From Actinoplanes sp. TBRC 11911 (GTDB lineage: Bacteria > Actinomycetota > Actinomycetes > Mycobacteriales > Micromonosporaceae): DNA of 64,000 bases. The DNA lies in contig NZ_JABBNC010000039.1 of NCBI RefSeq assembly GCF_012933445.1, positions 36,997 to 100,996 on the forward strand, read 5' to 3'. The position numbers and the translations under genes are program-made. The notes beneath the pieces were generated by a model that was not told the DNA's origin, made no database searches, and saw only the letters and a program-made list of their open reading frames with translations. Shown here one piece after another: positions 58,701 to 64,000 of the stretch (the stretch's first letter is position 1; each line of letters starts with the position of its first letter).

Positions 58701-60388
58701 CAAACTTCCTCCGTTGCCGGAACGTGGTGACGGGACTGCAGCGTGAAGAACCGGCCAGTGACGAAGTAGTCATCGGTCAGCGACGCCGTCGCGGCCGGGT
58801 TGGCCCCGGTGCCGTGCAGGTCGCCGAACGCCGCCGTCTGGTTGACGAAGACGCCGCCCGTCAAGTTTTCCGACAGATGAACGCCGGCGTCGAGCGCCGC
58901 CTCCCGCGCGGAGGCGAGAACGCCGGGTGAGATCGAGTACACCGAGGCGGTCAGCGCGCCGTGCGCCCGGACGGTCTCGGTGAAGATGCGCAGGCTGTGC
59001 TCGGTGGAGTCGGTGGTGATCACGAACGAGACCGGGCCGAAGCACTCGCGCGTGTAGGTCTTCTCGTCCGCCGCGTCGAGGCGCGCCAGCACCGGCGTAC
59101 GGATGGTGGCGCCGGGATATTGCTCGTCGGCGACCTCGGCCGACGCCCGGATCACGTCGGGGAGCGTGCCGGCCTCGGTGAGCCGGGCGAGCACCCCGTC
59201 GTTGACGATCGCGCCGAGCGTGCCGGCCGCGCGTTTCGGGTCGCCGAGCAGCTTGTCGATCGCGGCGGCCAGGTCGGCGCCGAACTCCTCGGGGCTGCGG
59301 TGCCCGGCGTCGGTCTCGATGCCCGAGCGCGGGACCAGGATGTTCTGCGGGGTGGTGCACATCTGGCCGCTGTAGAGCGAGAGCGAGAAGGACAGGTTGC
59401 GCAGCATGCCCTTGTAGTCGTCGGTGGAGTCGACGAGCACGGTGTTGAGCCCGGACTTCTCCGTGTAGACGACGGCCTGGCGGGCGTTGGCCTCCAGCCA
59501 GTTACCGAAGTCGCTGGAGCCGGTGAAGTCGACGATCCGCACGTCCGGGTGGGTGGCCAGGGTGGCGGCGATGCCGTCGCCCCGCTCCTCCACGGCGAGG
59601 GTGACCAGGTCGGGGTTCAGGCCCGACTCGGCGAGCACCTCGCGGCAGATCTGCACGGTGATGGCCAGCGGCAGGATCGCGCCCGGGTGCGGCTTGACGA
59701 TCACCGGGTTGCCGGTAACCAGGCTCGCGAACAGGCCCGGATAGCTGTTCCAGGTGGGGAAGGTGGTGCAGCCGATGACCAGGCCGACGCCCCGGCCCAC
59801 GACGGTGGAGGTCTTGGACAGGCGTAAGGGGTCGCCGCCGCGCTGCGGCTTGGTCCACTCGGCGGTCGCCGGCATCCGGGTGGAGGCGGCCAGCGCGTAC
59901 GCCACCGCCTCGAGGGCGCGGTCCTGCGCGTGCGTGCCGCCGGCCTGGAAGGCCATCACGAACGCCTGGCCGGTGGTGTGCTGGACGGCGTGCGCCATCT
60001 CGAAGCTGCGCGCGTTGATCCGCTTGATGATCTCGGCGGCCACACCGGCACGGCCCTGCGGACCGGCGGCACGCCAGGCCGGGGTGGCGGCGCGGGCCGC
60101 GGCGACCAGGGCGAGCGGATCGGCCTTCGGATAGCTGAGGCCGAGCTCGATCCCGTACGGCGAGCGCTCGGTGGACACGGTACCGGTGGCGCCGGGCACC
60201 TCGATCGGGAACGGTTTGCCGAGCAGCGCGGTGAACGCGCGCTCCCCGGCGGGCGCGGCGTCCTCGCCGTAGACGGACTTGCTCGGAGACTCGGGATAGG
60301 CCGACCAGTAGTCCCGGGCCTGGGTGGCCCGGACCGCCTGGTCCAGCAGTTCGCGATGCGTCTCGTACCACTGGGCGGGGCTTGTCAT
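58700..60388 (-). CDS. paaN: Phenylacetate-degradation aldehyde dehydrogenase PaaN
   Basis: A 562-residue ALDH-type protein. IGCTTFPTWNSYPGL and FTGSSDFGNWLEANA are cofactor-site segments, and SLYSGQMCTTPQN contains the catalytic Cys. PaaN corresponds to the aldehyde dehydrogenase half of PaaZ; the MaoC-like ring hydrolase half is not fused here. It oxidises the semialdehyde formed on ring opening. ATG 60388 (MTSPAQWYETH) is the best start; a longer frame reaches 60418. First gene of the minus-strand paa operon. Confidence 0.9.
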   Translation of the reverse strand: MTSPAQWYETHRELLDQAVRATQARDYWSAYPESPSKSVYGEDAAPAGERAFTALLGKPFPIEVPGATGTVSTERSPYGIELGLSYPKADPLALVAAARAATPAWRAAGPQGRAGVAAEIIKRINARSFEMAHAVQHTTGQAFVMAFQAGGTHAQDRALEAVAYALAASTRMPATAEWTKPQRGGDPLRLSKTSTVVGRGVGLVIGCTTFPTWNSYPGLFASLVTGNPVIVKPHPGAILPLAITVQICREVLAESGLNPDLVTLAVEERGDGIAATLATHPDVRIVDFTGSSDFGNWLEANARQAVVYTEKSGLNTVLVDSTDDYKGMLRNLSFSLSLYSGQMCTTPQNILVPRSGIETDAGHRSPEEFGADLAAAIDKLLGDPKRAAGTLGAIVNDGVLARLTEAGTLPDVIRASAEVADEQYPGATIRTPVLARLDAADEKTYTRECFGPVSFVITTDSTEHSLRIFTETVRAHGALTASVYSISPGVLASAREAALDAGVHLSENLTGGVFVNQTAAFGDLHGTGANPAATASLTDDYFVTGRFFTLQSRHHVPATEEV

Positions 60389-60423
60389 CTGCGCTCCATT
60401 GCGGTTGGCTGTCCTCATTATCT

Positions 60424-60442
60424 ACCGTCCGGTCGGTCGGTA
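60424..60442. promoter_or_regulatory. PaaR operator in the divergent paa promoter
   Basis: ACCGTCCGGTCGGT (60424-60437) matches ACCG-nn-CG-nn-CGGT, the core I recall for actinobacterial PaaR, and extends to CGGTA at 60442. It sits in the 75-base gap between paaN and paaI, so one bound repressor could close both promoters. Confidence 0.7.
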
Positions 60443-60463
60443 ATCAACCCCTGGGGGTGAAGG

Positions 60464-60865
60464 TTGGCACGCACCGCCGCTCACGAGATGTTCGACCGGG
60501 ACACCGCGTCCAAGGCCCTCGGGATCGAGCTGCTCGACGCCGGGAACGGCGAGGCCACGCTGCGGATGCGGGTCACCGGCGACATGCTCAACGGGCACGC
60601 GATGACGCACGGCGGCTATGTCTTCATGCTCGCCGACACGGCGTTCGCGTGTGCCTGTAACAGTCATGGTCCGGTGACGGTCGCGGCGGGGGCCGACATT
60701 TCCTTCGTGCGCCCGACCAAGGCGGGTGACGTCCTCATGGCGTACGCGAAGGAAAGAGTGACGCGAGGTCGCAGCGGGCTCTACGACGTCACCGTGACCT
60801 GCGAGGGCGACGTGGTCGCCGAGTTCCGCGGCCGCAGCCGCACGATCGGGGAGCGGGCTTCGTGA
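60464..60865 (+). CDS. paaI: Hotdog thioesterase PaaI
   Basis: A 133-residue hotdog-fold enzyme. MLNGHAMTHGGYVFMLADTA contains the HGG turn and catalytic Asp. PaaI hydrolyses ring-hydroxylated phenylacetyl-CoA and other dead-end esters, freeing CoA. TTG 60464 follows a GGGGGTGAAGG site. The stop overlaps the paaR start as GTGA. Confidence 0.92.
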   Translation: MARTAAHEMFDRDTASKALGIELLDAGNGEATLRMRVTGDMLNGHAMTHGGYVFMLADTAFACACNSHGPVTVAAGADISFVRPTKAGDVLMAYAKERVTRGRSGLYDVTVTCEGDVVAEFRGRSRTIGERAS

Positions 60866-61449
60866 CCGCCCCGCGCCGGCGTGGCCGTCCGGGCAACGAC
60901 CTGGACACCGTGCTGGCCGCCGCGGTACGCCTGTTCAACGCGCGCGGATACGACGCCACCAGCATGTTCGACATCGCCGAATCGCTCGGCATCACCAAAT
61001 CGAGCGTCTATCACCACATCAACGGCAAAGAGCAGTTGCTGCAGATGGCGATGGATCGGGCGCTCGATGGGCTGTTCGAGGCGGCCGCCGAGGTCGAGGC
61101 GCTCGAACTGCCCGCCATCGAACGCCTCGAGCAGCTCATCCGGCGCAGCGTGCTGGTGCTCGCCGACCGCTTCGAATATGTGACCGTTCTGCTCCGGGTG
61201 CGCGGCAACACCGCCGCCGAGCAGCACGCCCTGTCCCGCCGGCGCGACTTCGACGCCGTCGTCACCGAGCTCGTCAAGCAGGCCCAGGCCGAGGGCGGCG
61301 TACGCCCCGACGTCGATCCCGCGACCGCGGCCCGCCTGCTGCTCGGCATGGTCAACTCGCTCACCGAGTGGTACCGCCCGCGAGCCGGCGGCGCCGCGGC
61401 CATCGCCGACACCGTCACCACCATCGCCTTCGAGGGGCTACGCAGCTGA
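60862..61449 (+). CDS. paaR: TetR-family repressor PaaR
   Basis: A 195-residue TetR regulator. ATSMFDIAESLGITKSSVYH is the HTH, and the C-terminal domain is the acyl-CoA pocket, presumably for phenylacetyl-CoA. GTG 60862 overlaps paaI. Located between paaI and paaK, with a PaaR-like operator upstream, it should repress both arms of the regulon until the inducer appears. Its final 22 bases are duplicated just downstream. Confidence 0.88.
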   Translation: MTAPRRRGRPGNDLDTVLAAAVRLFNARGYDATSMFDIAESLGITKSSVYHHINGKEQLLQMAMDRALDGLFEAAAEVEALELPAIERLEQLIRRSVLVLADRFEYVTVLLRVRGNTAAEQHALSRRRDFDAVVTELVKQAQAEGGVRPDVDPATAARLLLGMVNSLTEWYRPRAGGAAAIADTVTTIAFEGLRS

Positions 61450-61470
61450 CTTCGAGGGCTACGCGGCTGA
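61428..61470 (+). repeat. Tandem duplication of the paaR 3' end
   Basis: CTTCGAGGGGCTACGCAGCTGA (61428-61449, end of paaR with its stop) is followed directly by CTTCGAGGGCTACGCGGCTGA (61450-61470), one base shorter and one substitution apart. It adds spacing and a second in-phase-like TGA before paaK. Confidence 0.85.
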
Positions 61471-61482
61471 GAGGAGCCCGCC

Positions 61483-62784
61483 GTGCAGGACCGCACCCCC
61501 CGCGCCGAGGATCTGGAGCCGATCGAGCGAGCCTCCGTCGACGAGCTCCGAGCGGTGCAGCTCGACCGGCTGCGCTGGTCACTGCGGCACGCCTGGGCGC
61601 ACGTACCGGCGTACCGGAAGATGTTCGATGAATTTCAGACCCATCCGGACGATCTGCACGATCTCTCCGATCTGGCGAAATTTCCGGTCACCGACAAGGC
61701 GGTGCTGCGCGCCAACTACCCGTTCGGGATGTTTGCCGTCCCACGCGAGCAGATCGCCCGGTTGCACGCCTCGTCCGGCACGACCGGCCGGCCCACCGTG
61801 GTCGGCTACACCCAGGACGACCTGCGCACCTGGGCGCGGCTGATGGCGCGATCGATCCGTGCCTCCGGCGGGCGGCCCGGCGATCGGGTCCACGTGGCGT
61901 ACGGCTACGGGCTGTTCACCGGTGGTCTGGGCGCGCACTACGGCGCCGAGGAACTGGGCTGCACGGTGATCCCGGTGTCCGGCGGCATGACCGAGCGGCA
62001 GGTCATGCTGATCCGCGATTTCGAGCCGGACATCATCATGGTCACCCCGACATACCTGCTGGCCATCGTGGACGAGATGGACAAACAGGGCATCGATCCG
62101 CGGGCGACGTCGCTGCAGGTCGGCATCTTCGGCGCCGAACCGTGGACCGACGAGCTGCGCACCGAGATCGAGACCAGGCTCGACATGCACGCCCTGGACA
62201 TCTACGGCCTGTCCGAGGTCATGGGGCCCGGCGTCGCGAACGAATGCATCGAGACCAAGGACGGCCTCACACTCTGGGAAGACCATTTCTACCCGGAGAT
62301 CATCGACCCGCTGACCGGCGAGGTGCTGCCCGACGGCGAGACCGGCGAGCTGGTGCTGACCTCGCTCACCAAGCAGGCCATGCCGGTGGTCCGCTACCGC
62401 ACCCGTGACCTCACCCGATTACTTCCGGGCACCGCGCGCCCGATGCGCCGCATCGCGAAAATCACCGGACGCACCGACGACATGATCATCCTGCGCGGCG
62501 TCAACCTCTTCCCCACCCAGATCGAAGAGCTCATTCTCCGTACGCCCGCACTGGCCCCGCATTTCCAATGTGTCCTCACCCGCGACGGCCGGATGGACGC
62601 GCTGCGAGTGCTGGTGGAACGCCGGTCCGCTGCCGATCCGGCCGCCGCCGAGTCCGCGGGCCGTGACCTCGCCGCCGCCGTGAAGAACACGATCGGTGTC
62701 ACGGTGGCCGTGGAGGTGATCGAGCCGGACGGGGTGGAGCGGTCGATGGGCAAGATGCGGCGGATCGTTGATCAGCGCCGTTGA
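61483..62784 (+). CDS. paaK: Phenylacetate-CoA ligase PaaK
   Basis: A 433-residue adenylating enzyme. HASSGTTGRPTVVGYTQDD is the ATP loop, VSGGMTERQ and IYGLSEVMGPGVANEC are further PaaK blocks, and KITGRTDDMIILRGVNLFP leads into the C-terminal domain. It activates phenylacetate to phenylacetyl-CoA, the first step and the source of the inducer. GTG 61483 has GAGAGGAG upstream. Confidence 0.95.
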   Translation: MQDRTPRAEDLEPIERASVDELRAVQLDRLRWSLRHAWAHVPAYRKMFDEFQTHPDDLHDLSDLAKFPVTDKAVLRANYPFGMFAVPREQIARLHASSGTTGRPTVVGYTQDDLRTWARLMARSIRASGGRPGDRVHVAYGYGLFTGGLGAHYGAEELGCTVIPVSGGMTERQVMLIRDFEPDIIMVTPTYLLAIVDEMDKQGIDPRATSLQVGIFGAEPWTDELRTEIETRLDMHALDIYGLSEVMGPGVANECIETKDGLTLWEDHFYPEIIDPLTGEVLPDGETGELVLTSLTKQAMPVVRYRTRDLTRLLPGTARPMRRIAKITGRTDDMIILRGVNLFPTQIEELILRTPALAPHFQCVLTRDGRMDALRVLVERRSAADPAAAESAGRDLAAAVKNTIGVTVAVEVIEPDGVERSMGKMRRIVDQRR

Positions 62785-62807
62785 CCGACCCGCTAGCGTG
62801 GGCGCCG

Positions 62808-64000
62808 ATGAAACGCAAAGGTCTGTGGATGCCGGCAGTGGTTCTGGTCGCGGCGGTCGCCGGATGTCAGTCGAGCACGCCGGCGATAACCGCGCTGCCC
62901 AGTGAACCGCCGCCGCCGTCGTTCCCGAACGTCGAGGCGACCCGCACGTCGGCTTCGCCCGCCACCACCACCGGGGACTGCGTCACCGACACGCTCACCA
63001 AGTTCTCGCTGGAACAGCAGGTCGGCCAGGTGCTCATGATCGGCACCACGGTGAACGCCCCGGCTTCCCTCGACGACACCGTGCAGAAGTACCACCTGGG
63101 CGGCGTCTTCCTGCAGGGCCGCAGCACGCACACCGCGGCCCAGCTCCGCTCCGGCATCGCCGACCTGCAGAAACAGGCCGAGACGCCGGTGCTGATCGCG
63201 CTCGACCAGGAGGGCGGCGACGTCCAGACGCTGAAGGGGCCGGACTTCCCGATCATCCCGTCCGCGTTCACGCTGGGCGCCGGGCCGTCGGCGAAGCTGA
63301 AGGGGACGGTGGCGGACAGCGCGAAACGGCTGCACGGCATCGGCGTGACCCTCAACCTCGCGCCGGTGGCCGACACGGTGCCGACGAGTGTGGGCAAGGC
63401 GAATCCGCCGATCGGCGCGTTCAACCGGCAGTACGGTTCCGACCCGGCCAAGGTCGGGGCCGCCATCCGTACGGTCGTGCCGGCCTCGCAGAACGCGGGC
63501 GTGCTGACGATGCTCAAGCATTTCCCGGGGCTGGGACGGGTGCGCGCGAACACGGACACGTCGACCAAGGCGGTCGACGACGTGGCCACGACGACCGATC
63601 CGTACCTGCAGCCGTTCGCGGACGGCATCAAGGCGGGCTCGGCCGGTGTGATGATCTCCTCGGCCTCGTATCCCAAGCTCGACGACAAGACGATCGCCGC
63701 GTTCTCCAAGCCGATCATCACCGACCTGCTGCGCAAGAAACTCAAATTCAGCGGCCTGGTGATGTCGGACGATCTGGGTGCCGCCGACGCGGCCGAGATC
63801 GTCCCGCCGGGCGAGCGCGCCGTACGCTTCATCGGGGCCGGTGGCGACATGGTGCTCACGATTCAGGGCTCGGACGCGGCGCCCATGTCGTCGGCACTGC
63901 TCGCCAAGGCGCAGAGCGACAAGGCGTTCCGCACCCGCCTGACCGATGCGGCCCGGCACGTGCTGGCCGCGAAGAAGAAGGCCGGCGTCCTGCGCTGCGG
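62808..64000 (+). CDS. GH3-family beta-N-acetylhexosaminidase-like lipoprotein (partial)
   Basis: From ATG 62808 the frame stays open for 397 codons to the right edge. The signal ends AAVAGCQSS (lipobox VAGC), a Pro/Ser/Thr linker follows, then a GH3 N-terminal barrel: LIALDQEGGDVQ, LNLAPVADT, TMLKHFPGLGR and LVMSDDLGAADA, whose Asp is the nucleophile. NagZ-type enzymes cleave GlcNAc from muropeptides; as a surface lipoprotein it may trim peptidoglycan or other glycans. The NagZ Asp-His dyad loop after KHFPG reads RVRANTDTSTKAVDD and lacks the usual His. Confidence 0.87.
   Translation, partial: MKRKGLWMPAVVLVAAVAGCQSSTPAITALPSEPPPPSFPNVEATRTSASPATTTGDCVTDTLTKFSLEQQVGQVLMIGTTVNAPASLDDTVQKYHLGGVFLQGRSTHTAAQLRSGIADLQKQAETPVLIALDQEGGDVQTLKGPDFPIIPSAFTLGAGPSAKLKGTVADSAKRLHGIGVTLNLAPVADTVPTSVGKANPPIGAFNRQYGSDPAKVGAAIRTVVPASQNAGVLTMLKHFPGLGRVRANTDTSTKAVDDVATTTDPYLQPFADGIKAGSAGVMISSASYPKLDDKTIAAFSKPIITDLLRKKLKFSGLVMSDDLGAADAAEIVPPGERAVRFIGAGGDMVLTIQGSDAAPMSSALLAKAQSDKAFRTRLTDAARHVLAAKKKAGVLRC

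Overview
The window is chromosomal DNA from a high-GC actinobacterium. GTG and TTG starts are frequent, genes are packed with ATGA/GTGA stop-start overlaps, lipoproteins carry LAAC/LAGC lipoboxes, and regulators are mainly TetR, LysR and MarR types. The gene content and style fit Micromonosporaceae (Actinoplanes-like); that assignment is an inference. I see no rRNA, tRNA, CRISPR array, transposase or phage gene.

Layout. 0-5 kb: edge of a TetR gene, an MDR reductase, an EamA exporter divergent from a LysR regulator, an SDR oxidoreductase with a zinc ribbon, and an Asp-rich secreted protein. 5-9.4 kb: a coupled operon of a DUF5990-like protein, a SNF2 helicase and a SWIM zinc-finger protein. 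9.4-12.2 kb: ATP-grasp enzyme and Fes/EsteraseD-like hydrolase. 12.2-15.1 kb: STAS protein, APC permease and tandem universal stress protein. 15.1-20.9 kb: kinase plus a 49-aa ORF, ureohydrolase plus M20 peptidase, a response regulator, FolE, and a SufR-like regulator. 20.8-26.3 kb: four-gene surface-glycan operon (three GT2 enzymes and a large membrane protein). 26.9-29.0 kb: zinc-ribbon miniprotein, sulfotransferase, beta-propeller protein. 29.0-30.7 kb: gene-free repeat block. 30.7-34.3 kb: lipoprotein, GMC oxidoreductase, MarR regulator divergent from a TPR-like protein. 34.2-39.0 kb: deacetylase, GH26-like lipoprotein, beta-helix protein and DipZ, all on the minus strand. 39.2-45.2 kb: hypothetical, P-loop kinase, metallophosphoesterase, and a fused double ABC exporter. 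45.2-46.3 kb: second gene-free repeat block. 46.3-52.1 kb: methyltransferase, TIGR03089-like protein, PG-binding and DUF732-like proteins, HtrA-like protease, FAD monooxygenase with its TetR. 52.2-62.8 kb: complete-looking phenylacetate (paa) regulon. 62.8-64 kb: start of a GH3 lipoprotein.

How the genes work together. PaaK makes phenylacetyl-CoA, PaaABC(D)E epoxidises it, PaaN/PaaF/PaaH/PaaJ carry out ring-cleavage aldehyde oxidation and beta-oxidation, PaaI removes dead-end CoA esters, and PaaR (TetR) probably controls both arms from a palindrome at 60424-60437. Only one crotonase is present and the hydratase half of PaaZ is missing, so PaaG and a ring hydrolase must be encoded elsewhere or replaced.

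The most unusual signal is non-coding. A family of about 150-160 bp hairpin elements occurs three times (15371-15530, 29774-29934, about 45640-45792). The arms are perfectly paired for 14-20 bp, differ between copies in a compensated way, and enclose a conserved loop that is flipped relative to the flanks in one copy. All three lie in the gene-poor gaps. The first sits inside an 18-bp inverted repeat that contains the stop codons of both flanking genes. I do not recognise this family.
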